The translations under genes were made by a program, and so were the position numbers. The notes beneath the pieces were generated by a model. The model ran no database searches, was not told the DNA's origin, and saw only the letters and a list, made by a program, of their open reading frames with translations. Below, in pieces: positions 40,365 to 49,164 of a stretch of 64,000 nt of DNA. The stretch is from JADJRG01 sp964474905 (GTDB lineage Bacteria; Myxococcota_A; Polyangia; Nannocystales; Nannocystaceae), in contig CAYYUP010000022.1 in assembly GCA_964474905.1 (NCBI GenBank), positions 1-64,000 of the forward strand. The letters run 5' to 3'. The first letter of the stretch is position 1. Every line of letters starts with the position of its first letter.

Positions 40365-43092
40365 ATCGTCGCCCGCGTCGCGAAGCCGACCGCGAACGCT
40401 TCAGGATCTTCGCGAGTTCCGCGAGTTCCTCCTCAAAGATATCGACGCCCACAGCCTCGAGCACCGGCACAAGTTCGGCCGCTAGCTTCGCCGCCAAGCG
40501 CGGCTGCCCCTCCCGCTCGATCGACCAGACCATGTGATAGCGGAGGTAGGGCACCGTCTCCGGCGACTCCCGCTCGGAGCGCGCCAGCGGCAGGGCCAGC
40601 GCCTCCTCGATCAGGACTCTCGCCGAGGCCTTGGGTCCCGCGGCAAACTCGACCTCTGCCGCGGTGCCATAGGCCTCGAGCACCTGCGGATGATCTTCGT
40701 CGTAGATGGCGCGGGCCATGGCGATGAGTTCGACACCGTGGGCTCGGGCGCTCTCGTACTCACCGAGACTGATCTCGGTTTCTAGCAGCAAGCGGAGGCA
40801 ACGCAGGTGCTCACGGTGGGGGCCCAGATGCTCGCGCATGATCGCCGCAGCACGTACGAGCTGCTCCTTCGCGCCCGCGTAATCCCCAGCGCGACGCAGC
40901 GCCAAACCGAGACTCTCGCGGATCCGTGCGGCCTGCGGATGATCACCGCCGTGACTGCGCTCGATCCTGACAAACGCATCGCGGAGCACAACAACCGCCT
41001 CGTCGTTCTCACCCCTGATCAGATGGATCCCGGCGATGTTCCAGAGCACGGCGATGACAGTGAGGGCATCGGGGCCAGCAGATTCCTCCATGCCCGCGAG
41101 CGCACGGCGAGTCGCCGAGAGAGCGCCGTCATAGTCCTGCTTGCGGGCCAGGGCGACCCCGAGGTTGCCGACGTAGCTCGCGGTGGTCAGGCTATCCGGC
41201 CCGGTGAGGGCCTCGGCGATCTCCACAGCCCGCTCAAAGTCTCGAATTGCGGCGTCCGGATCCCCGCGATTGATCGCGACTGTACCAAAGGCCCAGGCGA
41301 GCTTCGCCTCGGTCAGGCTGCCGTGACCGACCCGCTCGATCAGGGCATCCGCGTGGGCGCGCCAGCGGGTCTCGACGCCGCTCTGACCGAGCCGATCGTC
41401 CAGAACATGCACCAGGGTTCCCATGCACATCGCCGTCTGCTCGGGCTCATCGAGCACCTCGCTCCGCCACAGTGCGTCCTCTAGATCCACCGCTGCGCCC
41501 TGGTAATCCGCGAGCGCATTTTTTAGGCGACCCCGGACCAGCAATGCCTCGGCCGCCAGCGCTGGCGCGTCGATCTCGAGTGCCCGCTCGACGATCTGAA
41601 CGGCCTCGGGCAAGACCTTCGACGCATCACCAACCGACCCCCGCAGGCTGATTCGAGTGAGCTGCCGACGCATCACCTCGACCTCCTCCGCGAGCGCAGG
41701 CGAAAGCGGCGGTGGGCCGTGACTCGGGCCCGAGATACCGAGACAGCGAGTGAGCGGCGGCAACTTGTTGGCGGCGAGCAGTGCCGGGGCGAAGTCATCG
41801 ACGCCGTCGCGCAGCATCTCAACCAGGGCACCCAGACGCACCCGCGCGACATCGAGACAGCGCATGCGAACATCAAAGGTCGCACCGCTGATCTCCCCCT
41901 GGTGATGGGACATGCAGACCGCTCGCTCGGTCTCGATCCACGAACTCGCGTAGTCGCCGAGGCGCGTTGGCAGACGTTTGTTCTCCTCGCCGAGCGAGGT
42001 CCGCAACTCGCCCGCGATCTCCTCGGTCCAGGCCCCACGCAGCTGCTCTTGCCCATCCGTGCAGGGCGCAGGTGGAGTCAAAACGAGGACCGCAGCGCCG
42101 ACAACAGCGACCGCTGGGATCGCGACAGCCAAACGTTTCCACCAGCGCCACCGATCGACACTCAGCTCGGCGATCAACGCCTCCATCGACGGGTAGCGAG
42201 CCTTGGGATCGGGGTCGAGCGCCCGTTGCAGGATTCTCCGCACTCGCTTGGACAGCCGCGATTCAGGTGGGGCCGCGCCGCCGACCTGTCGATTGCGACC
42301 GGTAAATGTCCTGCCCGCGACCGGACGCTCGCCGCAGAGCGCCTCGTAGAGCGCGACCCCAAAAGAGTACTGATCGCAGCGCGAGTCGACGCTCGCCCCG
42401 GCGAGCTGCTCAGGGGCCATGTAGGCCGGCGTGCCCAGGACCGCCCCGACCGCGGTCAGACCCTGGTGATCGTCGGGCACCCATGCCGGGCGCTCTGCCG
42501 ATTGCACGTCATCCTCACCGGCCGCCCGTGCGAGGCCAAAATCAACAACCCGCACCCGACCGTCGCCGCCGAGCAAGACATTCGCCGGCTTAAAATCGCG
42601 GTGAATGATGCCGGCCGCATGCGCAGCCGCGAGGCCCCGACCTGCCTGGCAAAAGAGGCGCAGGATCTCTGCTTGACTGCGCTCCGTCGCCCCGAGCCAG
42701 GTCCCTAAATCACAACCATCGACCAGCTCCATCGCCAAAAAAGGCAGACCCAGATGCTCGCCGACCTCGTAGATCGCGACGATGTTCGGGTGCGAAAGGC
42801 GGGCCAGCGCTTGCCCCTCCCGCAGGAAGCGAAGACGCAGGCCCTGGCTCTCTGCGTAACGCGCACGGATCATCTTGATCGCGACCTTGCGATCGAGTTT
42901 CTCGTCGTAGGCGAGGCACACCGTGCCCATGCCGCCCTCGCCGAGTTGACGCAGGATTGTGAACCTGCCCACACGAGCAACCGCCCGAAGACGGGCGAGT
43001 ACCTCGTCATCGGAGAGCTGTTGCGGCGGCGTACAATCGCCACTCAGCCCGCGGGTACTCCTCTCGTTTTCGTCGCTCACGTGCACGGTCAA
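40342..43092 (-). CDS. Ser/Thr protein kinase with C-terminal TPR repeats
   Basis: 916 aa. Kinase domain at about 43-310 with GEGGMGTV, AIK (Lys73), HRDFKPAN (164-171), DFG (184-186) and a GTPAYMAPEQ activation segment; all catalytic residues are present. A transmembrane helix (about 347-367, LAVAIPAVAVVGAAVLVL) leads to a 500-residue helical region of at least eight TPR-like repeats (AIRDFERAVEIAEALTG, VVLRDAFVRIERSHG, KEQLVRAAAIMREHLG). This is a common Nannocystineae architecture. The last 20 residues are Arg/Ser-rich, which is odd for an exported end and suggests the topology should be checked. Convergent overlap with the SGNH gene. Confidence 0.9.
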   Translation of the reverse strand: MTVHVSDENERSTRGLSGDCTPPQQLSDDEVLARLRAVARVGRFTILRQLGEGGMGTVCLAYDEKLDRKVAIKMIRARYAESQGLRLRFLREGQALARLSHPNIVAIYEVGEHLGLPFLAMELVDGCDLGTWLGATERSQAEILRLFCQAGRGLAAAHAAGIIHRDFKPANVLLGGDGRVRVVDFGLARAAGEDDVQSAERPAWVPDDHQGLTAVGAVLGTPAYMAPEQLAGASVDSRCDQYSFGVALYEALCGERPVAGRTFTGRNRQVGGAAPPESRLSKRVRRILQRALDPDPKARYPSMEALIAELSVDRWRWWKRLAVAIPAVAVVGAAVLVLTPPAPCTDGQEQLRGAWTEEIAGELRTSLGEENKRLPTRLGDYASSWIETERAVCMSHHQGEISGATFDVRMRCLDVARVRLGALVEMLRDGVDDFAPALLAANKLPPLTRCLGISGPSHGPPPLSPALAEEVEVMRRQLTRISLRGSVGDASKVLPEAVQIVERALEIDAPALAAEALLVRGRLKNALADYQGAAVDLEDALWRSEVLDEPEQTAMCMGTLVHVLDDRLGQSGVETRWRAHADALIERVGHGSLTEAKLAWAFGTVAINRGDPDAAIRDFERAVEIAEALTGPDSLTTASYVGNLGVALARKQDYDGALSATRRALAGMEESAGPDALTVIAVLWNIAGIHLIRGENDEAVVVLRDAFVRIERSHGGDHPQAARIRESLGLALRRAGDYAGAKEQLVRAAAIMREHLGPHREHLRCLRLLLETEISLGEYESARAHGVELIAMARAIYDEDHPQVLEAYGTAAEVEFAAGPKASARVLIEEALALPLARSERESPETVPYLRYHMVWSIEREGQPRLAAKLAAELVPVLEAVGVDIFEEELAELAKILKRSRSASRRGRRSTRRRPR

Positions 43093-43122
43093 ATACCGCC
43101 GCAGCGGCCTGCCCTCTCAGCC

Positions 43123-44358
43123 CTATTTGGCCCCGCAGAGCACGTGAAGGTGCTCAAATCCGCGGATCGTGAGATTATCGAGCCACTCCGGCGTACGCGT
43201 TGCATCGAGCGTCAAGTTGGGGAAGCGGCGGAGCAAGCCCATGAGCGCCAGCTTGCCCTCGAGACGGCCCAGAGCCGCGCCCAAACAGTAGTGAATGCCG
43301 ACACCAAAACCGAGGTGGCGACTGCCGCGACGAGCGACGTCAAAGGTGTCCGCATCCGGGAATACTTCGGAGTCTCGATTGGCCGCGCCCATCATCAAAT
43401 AGACCCGCTGCCCGGCTGGAATCGTCACCCCAGAGAGTTCGACATCACGAACGCTAAGACGCCCCATTCGCTGCACAGGTGCCTCGTAGCGCATGATCTC
43501 TTCGATCGCGAGATCGATAAGCGAGGGGTCCTGGCGGAGCTTTGCCGCCTGCTCGGGAAATTTTAACAGGAGGTACGTGCCGTTGCCGATCAGGTTGGTG
43601 GTGGTCTCGTGGCCGCCAAAGAGGATCGCGCAGCAGTTCGAGATCAACTCTTGATCATTCAGGCGCTCCTCTTGGTCGTGGGCAGCGACCATCAGCGACA
43701 CCAGATCGTCACTAGGATGCAGTCGCCTCTCGGCGATCACCTGGTTGAAGTAGGCCTCCATCTCGACGATCGCAGCGACCGCCTTGCCGACGATGACGGG
43801 GTCCATTTTTGCGATCCCCAAAAACGCCGCAAGCGCGTCGGACCAGGCCTTGAGTCGGTCGTGATCCTGTGCGGGCAAGCCGAGCATGTCACCGATCACC
43901 TGGAGCGGCAGCGGATAGGCGAGCGTCTTGATCACATCAAAGCTCTTGGCGTCGGCGACCGCGTCCAGGCGACTGTCGACGATCGCCTGGACGCGCGAGC
44001 GCAGGGACTCGATAAACCTCGGCGTGAAGGCGCCGGCGATCAGGCTGCGGACCCGCGTATGCCCGGGCGGATCCATCATCAGGACCCACGACGTAAGATT
44101 GCGCAGCAAGGGCTCGACCTTCGCCAAGATCGGCGCCGGCAGAACGCGGGCATACCCCCCCATACGCTCCGCTGAGAGCCCCGCGTGGCGAAACCCTGCG
44201 TCGACATCGGCGTAGCGACTGACGATCCAGCCCTGCACCGCCGGGTTAAAGTGTGTCGGCGCCTCTTCGCGGATCCGCGCGTACGCGGGATAGGGGTTCC
44301 GGCTGTCAATGGCCTCGCTAAGGCCGTAGTCCGCGCTGCTGCGATCGTCGTTTGACAT
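43123..44358 (-). CDS. Cytochrome P450
   Basis: 411-aa soluble bacterial P450 that inserts oxygen into an organic substrate using electrons from a ferredoxin. I-helix oxygen-binding motif GGHETT at 248-253, K-helix ExxR at 287-290 (EEIMRYEAP), haem-binding FGVGIHYCLG at 351-360 with Cys358 as the thiolate ligand. Length and motif spacing match class I bacterial P450s (CYP107-like). No ferredoxin or reductase gene is adjacent; an FNR-like gene lies 39 kb away. Divergent from the Lgt-like/radical SAM operon, so shared regulation is possible. Substrate unknown. Confidence 0.95.
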   Translation of the reverse strand: MSNDDRSSADYGLSEAIDSRNPYPAYARIREEAPTHFNPAVQGWIVSRYADVDAGFRHAGLSAERMGGYARVLPAPILAKVEPLLRNLTSWVLMMDPPGHTRVRSLIAGAFTPRFIESLRSRVQAIVDSRLDAVADAKSFDVIKTLAYPLPLQVIGDMLGLPAQDHDRLKAWSDALAAFLGIAKMDPVIVGKAVAAIVEMEAYFNQVIAERRLHPSDDLVSLMVAAHDQEERLNDQELISNCCAILFGGHETTTNLIGNGTYLLLKFPEQAAKLRQDPSLIDLAIEEIMRYEAPVQRMGRLSVRDVELSGVTIPAGQRVYLMMGAANRDSEVFPDADTFDVARRGSRHLGFGVGIHYCLGAALGRLEGKLALMGLLRRFPNLTLDATRTPEWLDNLTIRGFEHLHVLCGAK

Positions 44359-44482
44359 CGCCGGCGATCGTACCAGCCGCGCCCCTCTGCGTCAGTGAAT
44401 CCGCGGCCTGTAGCGGGCGAACATCGGCGCGGAGGCGCCCTGAGCCCCCGCCTTCGCCCGTCCAAAGAGTATTCTGCGCACA
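44359..44482. promoter_or_regulatory. Divergent promoter region, P450 and Lgt-like operon
   Basis: 124 bp between divergent start codons. Promoters for the P450 and the lipid operon must lie here. GC-rich throughout and without an obvious operator. Confidence 0.4.
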
Positions 44483-45238
44483 GTGTTGGCCCTCGATCTT
44501 CCGCCGACGGTCGCCGGTGTCGTGCTCCCCGTTCACACGATCCTCGAGATCGCCGCGTTCGCCCTCGGCTTCCGTTACTTCCTCCGCCTGCGCGCGCGCC
44601 AAGGCGACACGATCGCCGATCAAGCGCGGATCATGATCTTCGTCGCCGCGAGCATCGGCGCCCTGCTCGGTGCACGTCTGCTCGGCGTGCTCGAGAATCC
44701 CTGGCTGCTCACCCATGGCGACCTCTTCGCGGCGCTCGCATCAAAGACGATCGTCGGCGGTCTCCTGGGAGGTCTCATCGCGGTCGAGGCCGCCAAACGA
44801 GCGCTCGGCGTCCGCCGATCCTCCGGCGACCTGATGGTCAAGCCGATCCTGCTCGGCATGATCATCGGCCGTATCGGCTGCTTTTTGAGCGGCATCAACG
44901 ATGGCACCCACGGCCTGCCGACAACCTTCATCACCGGTATCGATCTCGGCGATGGCCTGAGCCGCCATCCGACAGCCCTCTACGAGATCGCGGCAGTGAT
45001 CGCACTCTGGTGGACCCTCAACCGCCTAAGCTCCCACGTACGCCTGGCGGACGGCGCCCGCTTCAAAATTTTCCTGGCGAGCTACCTCGCGTTCCGCCTG
45101 GGCGTCGACGGGCTCAAACCCCGCGTCGAGCTGCTCTACGGCCTTTCGGCGATCCAGCTCGCCTGCATCGGCGGCCTGCTCTACTACCGAAAACTCTTCA
45201 CCTCTCCCACCCGCGAGCTGCTCGCCCCAGATCCATGA
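44483..45238 (+). CDS. Lgt-like prolipoprotein diacylglyceryl transferase family protein, divergent
   Basis: 251-aa multi-pass membrane protein of the Lgt family, which moves a glyceryl-lipid group onto an acceptor (classically the lipobox Cys). About seven hydrophobic segments. The hallmark region GRIGCFLSGINDGTHG keeps the conserved Arg130. The canonical FHGGL region (His103 in E. coli) reads TIVGGLLGG here and lacks the His, and the usual GNFxNxE reads GCFLSGIND. It is therefore a divergent subgroup that may use a different acceptor or lipid (inference). GTG/TTG starts are possible but this start lies at the first hydrophobic segment. Its TGA overlaps the ATG of the radical SAM gene, indicating coupling. 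Confidence 0.82.
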   Translation: MLALDLPPTVAGVVLPVHTILEIAAFALGFRYFLRLRARQGDTIADQARIMIFVAASIGALLGARLLGVLENPWLLTHGDLFAALASKTIVGGLLGGLIAVEAAKRALGVRRSSGDLMVKPILLGMIIGRIGCFLSGINDGTHGLPTTFITGIDLGDGLSRHPTALYEIAAVIALWWTLNRLSSHVRLADGARFKIFLASYLAFRLGVDGLKPRVELLYGLSAIQLACIGGLLYYRKLFTSPTRELLAPDP

Positions 45239-46647
45239 CCGACCGCGACTACACCTACTACGACTTCACGCTCAGCCTCTGCCCGCACTGCCTGCGCCGT
45301 GTCGATGCGAAGATCGTTTTTCGCGGTGACGAGGTCGTGATGCTCAAACGCTGCCCGGAGCACGGCCGTCAGGAGGTCGTGATCGCCGACGACATCGACT
45401 ACTACCGGCGCTGCCGCGAGTTCCTCAAGCCCGGCACCCTGCCGCGCCACTTCCATACGGCGACCGAGCACGGCTGCCCCTACGACTGCGGCCTCTGCCC
45501 CGATCACGAGCAACACTCCTGCCTGACGTTGGTCGAGATCACCGAGCGCTGCAACCTGACCTGTCCGACATGTTATGCCGCGTCATCGCCAACCGCCGGC
45601 CGCCACCGCAGCCTCGCCGAGGTCGAGGCGATGCTCGATGCCGTCGTCCGCAGCGAAGGTGAGCCCGACGTTGTCCAGCTAAGCGGCGGTGAGCCGACGA
45701 TCCACCCAGAGTTCTTCGCCATCGTCGACGCTGCCAAATCGCGACCGATCAAACATCTGATGATCAATACCAACGGGCTGCGGATCGCCCAGGATCCGGG
45801 CTTTGCCGAACGCCTCGCCGCCTACGCGCCGGACTTCGAAATCTACCTCCAGTTCGATTCCCTGCGCGAAGGGCCGCTGCGTCACCTCCGCGGTCGCGAC
45901 CTTCGTGAGGTCCGCCTGCGAGCGATCGATCGCCTCAACGAGCTCAACCTCGCGACGACCCTGGTGGTCACCCTGGAGCGCGGCGTCAACGACGATGAAA
46001 TCGGCGACATCCTCGACTTCGCCCGACGCCAACGCTGCGTCCGCGGCGTCACATTTCAGCCGATGCAGGTCGCTGGCCGCACGGACGGTTTTGATCCCGG
46101 TCGTGACCGGCTGACGATGACAGCTGTCCGAAGAGCCATTCTCGAACAATCGGACCTCTTCACTGCTGATGATCTGATCCCCGTGCCCTGCAATCCCGAC
46201 GCATTGGTGATGGGCTACGCGCTCAAGCTCGGCCAGGAGTTCGTGCCGCTCACCCGCCTACTGCGCCCCGCAGACCTGCTGCAGTCCGGCAATTCGATCG
46301 CCTACGAGAACGACCCGCGCTTGCATGATCTCCTGCGCGGACATCTTCTCGACCTCTTCAGCACCGGCACGCCGGTCGATCGCGCCCGCGAAAATTTTAA
46401 GCAGATCCTCTGCTGTTTGCCCAAGGTCGATGTGCCAGGGCTCGGCTACGAAAACCTCTTTCGGGTGATCATCATGCGCTTTATCGACGCTTACGACTTT
46501 GATGTGCGCGCCATCAAGCGCTCCTGCGTGCACATCGTCGGCGACGATCTCAAACTCTATCCCTTCGAGACCATGAACCTCTTCTATCGTAGTCAGAGCC
46601 AGCGCGAACGTCTCGTGCAGCTTCGCGGCCCGGAGCCCCGGCGATGA
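45235..46647 (+). CDS. Radical SAM enzyme resembling tetraether/membrane-spanning lipid synthases
   Basis: 470-aa radical SAM protein starting at ATG 45235, which overlaps the Lgt-like stop. The upstream open frame to 44395 merely reads Lgt in another frame. The metal sites lie in the order seen in MJ0619/Tes (COG1964-type) enzymes: CPHC (Cys16, Cys19) plus CPEHG (Cys40), a rubredoxin-like site; CPYDCGLC (Cys81, 85, 88) and Cys96, an auxiliary cluster; CNLTCPTC (Cys106, 110, 113), the SAM-binding [4Fe-4S] triad; and late cysteines in VPCNPD, ILCCLP and KRSCVH. SGGEP follows the triad. Archaeal Tes couples two lipid chains. Whether this enzyme does so is inference; an unrelated peptide or cofactor substrate is possible. 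Confidence 0.87.
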   Translation: MTDRDYTYYDFTLSLCPHCLRRVDAKIVFRGDEVVMLKRCPEHGRQEVVIADDIDYYRRCREFLKPGTLPRHFHTATEHGCPYDCGLCPDHEQHSCLTLVEITERCNLTCPTCYAASSPTAGRHRSLAEVEAMLDAVVRSEGEPDVVQLSGGEPTIHPEFFAIVDAAKSRPIKHLMINTNGLRIAQDPGFAERLAAYAPDFEIYLQFDSLREGPLRHLRGRDLREVRLRAIDRLNELNLATTLVVTLERGVNDDEIGDILDFARRQRCVRGVTFQPMQVAGRTDGFDPGRDRLTMTAVRRAILEQSDLFTADDLIPVPCNPDALVMGYALKLGQEFVPLTRLLRPADLLQSGNSIAYENDPRLHDLLRGHLLDLFSTGTPVDRARENFKQILCCLPKVDVPGLGYENLFRVIIMRFIDAYDFDVRAIKRSCVHIVGDDLKLYPFETMNLFYRSQSQRERLVQLRGPEPRR

Positions 46648-46991
46648 ACCAACCCAAACCCAGCGATTCAGCCGAGCTCGATCTCCGCAATACCGGGCTT
46701 CGCGGGGTCGGTCACATCATGCTGATAAACCTCGGCGTGCTCGCGCTCTACCTGATCCCCTGTCTGCTGATCGTCGCGATCAGCGGTTTGCAAACTGGAC
46801 TCCGGGAACTCGCAATAGGGGTGATCTTTGTGGTGCCGATCGCCCAGGGCATGCTCTCACTCATCATCGGTCTGATCGCCCTGCTCACCCGACATCGGGA
46901 CACCGGTGCCGGTCTGATGATCAGCGGCCCGATCATCCTGATCATCGCGTTTAGCACCTGTCTCGGCACCTTCAGCATGATCGGTCACTGA
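46644..46991 (+). CDS. Small three-helix membrane protein of the Lgt-like operon
   Basis: 115 aa of unknown function. The ATG overlaps the radical SAM stop codon (46644-46647), so it is coupled to the two upstream genes. After a polar N-terminus (about 22 residues, without a signal) come three hydrophobic segments: about 27-47 (MLINLGVLALYLIPCLLIVAI), 56-79 and 91-112. No catalytic motif. It may organise or assist the membrane enzymes upstream. Nothing else encoded before the decayed gene on the other strand. Confidence 0.72.
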   Translation: MNQPKPSDSAELDLRNTGLRGVGHIMLINLGVLALYLIPCLLIVAISGLQTGLRELAIGVIFVVPIAQGMLSLIIGLIALLTRHRDTGAGLMISGPIILIIAFSTCLGTFSMIGH

Positions 46992-47003
46992 GTCCGCTTG
47001 GCC

Positions 47004-47575
47004 TCAATCGATGGCGCCGTGGAGGCTCTGGAGATAGACGATCAGCGCGCCCAACTCAGCATCATCCAGGCCGCTGGTGATCCCGTGCAGGTCGTCGGCG
47101 TTGCGCACGGTCAGGACCTCCAGAAGGGTCGGCGCAGAGCCGTCGTGCCGGTAGGGCGCGGTCCATGCCGCCGTCTAAGTAGGCACAATGCTCGTAGAGC
47201 TGCTCGGGATCAAAGGCGACATTCGGACCGCCAGGGCCGTGGTTTGGTCCCCACCCACCGGGCTCAGGATAGGCATTGCCGACCTCCCCAATGCTGCCTG
47301 CGGTTGTGCCCTCGGTCGTCGCCTGCGTCGCACCGGTAGAGGCGGTCGTGCCCGAACTCGTACCTGTACCTGCAGTCATGTCCGTCGTGCTCGTCTCGCT
47401 GCCGGAGCTACCCGCCGGTCCGTGGGTCTCGCTCGCCGGGCCGCTGGCTTCGCTCGCAGAAGTATCGGCCGACGACTCGCCACTGCCGTCCGTGCACGCC
47501 ATGAGCAAACAAGAACTCAGGCACAGAAAGGAGCCGACCGAGAGGACCAGAGGAGAAGGTTGAATTCGCGCTTTT
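47004..47575 (-). pseudogene. Decayed lipoprotein / di-haem-cytochrome-like gene
   Basis: The minus strand reads a lipoprotein signal (LVLSVGSFLCLSSCLLMAC) and a Ser/Thr/Gly linker, then FDPEQLYEHCAYLDGGMDRA. The signal lacks an in-frame ATG, GTG or TTG start before a stop near 47582; the nearest TTG (47508) lies inside the signal. At the GGG run 47154-47156 (GCCC on the minus strand) the frame breaks. One base of difference restores YRHDGSAPTLLEVLTVRN and then ITSGLDDAELGALIVYLQSLHG, with a stop at 47004-47006. That tail resembles the C-terminus of MauG/cytochrome c peroxidase-type proteins (YxHDGSxxTLxEVL...LxxYLxSL), but no CxxCH haem site remains. I read it as a gene with an internal deletion, a frameshift and no start. 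Confidence 0.6.
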
Positions 47576-47676
47576 ACCGGACGATCTCACGCTCTAGAGC
47601 GACCGATTGCAAGTCCCTCGAGGAAAAACGCCCTTCCCTGTCACCCTTTGCCCCGACGATCGTAGGAGCACCATCG

Positions 47677-48270
47677 ATGCCTCTTCCCTGGCCGCTGCGT
47701 GATCGGGTCCTCGCCCGCCGAGCCCTCGCCGCCCGCGACGGCGACGAGGCTGCGATGCGTGCGCTGTACCGCGAACTCTACCCCGAGATCGCGCGCTTTG
47801 TCGGTCGCCGGATCAGGATCGCCGCGGATGCTGAAGACCTGGTTTCGCGGGTCTTCTTCACTCTCATCGAACGCTTGCACGACTTTGATCCAAAACGCGG
47901 CAACCTCCGCGGCTGGCTCTTTCGCATCGCCCGCAACGCGATCATCGATCACCTCCGCAAGCAGCGGCCCACCGTCGCCTACGATCCGATCGGCGAGTTC
48001 TTGCCCGCCGACATCGACGATCCCCTGAGCGATCTTCTAGAGCGTGAACGCCTCGGGCATCTGCTGGTTCTGCTCGATGCGCAACCTGCAGAGACTCGCG
48101 AATTGCTGGCGCTTCGCTACGGTGATGGCCTTCGCCACCGCGAGATCGCAGTGATCACCGGGCTCAGTGAAGCAGCCGTCAAACAGCGGGTATCGCGGGC
48201 CATCCGTGACCTGCGCACGCGAGTTAAACGCTCGCTCGAGGAAGGAGAGGCCGATGTTGCCGTCGGGTGA
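47677..48270 (+). CDS. ECF-type RNA polymerase sigma factor
   Basis: 197 aa from ATG 47677, preceded by TAGGAG. The upstream open frame to 47188 is antisense to the pseudogene and has no sigma content. Region 2: ALYRELYPEIARFV, AEDLVSRVF, FDPKRGNLRGWLFRIARNAIIDHLRK. Region 4: RELLALRYGDGLRHREIAVITGLSEAAVKQRVSRAIRDLR with a clear HTH. It overlaps the next gene by 17 bp, so that gene is probably its regulator. It may recognise promoters of envelope-stress genes (inference). No CxxC-type zinc anti-sigma motif is present in the partner. Confidence 0.9.
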   Translation: MPLPWPLRDRVLARRALAARDGDEAAMRALYRELYPEIARFVGRRIRIAADAEDLVSRVFFTLIERLHDFDPKRGNLRGWLFRIARNAIIDHLRKQRPTVAYDPIGEFLPADIDDPLSDLLERERLGHLLVLLDAQPAETRELLALRYGDGLRHREIAVITGLSEAAVKQRVSRAIRDLRTRVKRSLEEGEADVAVG

Positions 48271-49120
48271 AAACAGGACAAAAAACCAACTCCGTCGGAT
48301 CTTTCGCCTCCGCACGCCGGAGGTGAGCGAGCCGCCAAAGGAGCTGGAAAGCGAGCTGATCCGCCGCCTTCGCCAGCGGCAGGGAGCGGGCGAGAAGAGA
48401 GTCGCAAACGCTCCACCGAGCCGCTCGCTCTGGTCCTTTGTCGGCGATCATCGCTGGGCGATCGCTGGCCTCGCGCTCACCGTCGGTGCCTGCCGCCTGC
48501 CGGTCGACTACCAACGATCCTTTGGCGCCAGCGTCGACTGCCAGCTATCGGCGAACGACCTCGACGAGACGTCATTGCACGCCATGAGCGAGGATCTGCG
48601 GCTCGCGATCGGGGCCGAGAGCATCGCTCTTCGGGTCGCTGTGACCAATGACGATGCCCGGGTGCGGATCGATGTCTGGGGTGATCTCGAGGATGAAAAC
48701 GACGCCCTCCAACAAATCCGCGGACTCAGTTCAAGCCTACGCGAAGCGTCGTGCACCGCCCTGCCGCTCGCCGGTACTGTTCACGGCACTCTCGGCGGTC
48801 GACTCGGCTACAACCTGCTGAGCCTCGACGTGCTCGATCGCAAGGGTGCCACGGCAACCCGCGAGGCAATCCTCGAAGAGCTCACGGCTCAGGGCTTTCG
48901 CGGCACCGCGAAGGTCGAGGTCGAGGACACAAACGGCCAGCGCAAGATCAAGATCAGTCTCGAAGAGGAGTACGAAGTCGACGATGAGTCCGCTGATATG
49001 CACCCACTCGAGGCCCTGGATCCCGCCCACGTGATCCCGATCGAGGCGATCGGCGACGCTGATGAGATCGACGTCGAGGTCAAGCGCCAACGCATTCGCC
49101 TGTCCCCAGAGACACCTTAA
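48254..49120 (+). CDS. Probable membrane anti-sigma or sensor protein, partner of the ECF factor
   Basis: 288 aa from ATG 48254 (overlapping the sigma stop by 17 bp). Residues 1-75 are charged and soluble, suitable for binding the sigma factor in the cytoplasm. One membrane segment (about 68-82, WAIAGLALTVGACRLP) leads to a 200-residue extracytoplasmic part of two repeated beta/alpha units: VRIDVWGDLEDENDALQQIRGL and AILEELTAQGFRGTAKVEVED...RKIKISLEEE. The same units make up the lipoprotein at 53331-53915. Role as anti-sigma factor is inferred from position and topology; no classical anti-sigma motif is present. Confidence 0.7.
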   Translation: MLPSGENRTKNQLRRIFRLRTPEVSEPPKELESELIRRLRQRQGAGEKRVANAPPSRSLWSFVGDHRWAIAGLALTVGACRLPVDYQRSFGASVDCQLSANDLDETSLHAMSEDLRLAIGAESIALRVAVTNDDARVRIDVWGDLEDENDALQQIRGLSSSLREASCTALPLAGTVHGTLGGRLGYNLLSLDVLDRKGATATREAILEELTAQGFRGTAKVEVEDTNGQRKIKISLEEEYEVDDESADMHPLEALDPAHVIPIEAIGDADEIDVEVKRQRIRLSPETP

Positions 49121-49164
49121 TCGCCGCCTGCACACCTACATATCTAAAGAGACATGCACTGACC

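Noticed and set aside
44395..45234. Upstream extension of the radical SAM gene
   Set aside because: It reads the Lgt-like gene in another frame and gives Arg/Pro-rich sequence; ATG 45235 begins the cysteine-rich domain.
47188..47676. N-terminal extension of the ECF sigma factor
   Set aside because: It lies opposite the decayed lipoprotein gene, has no sigma content, and a good ribosome binding site precedes ATG 47677.
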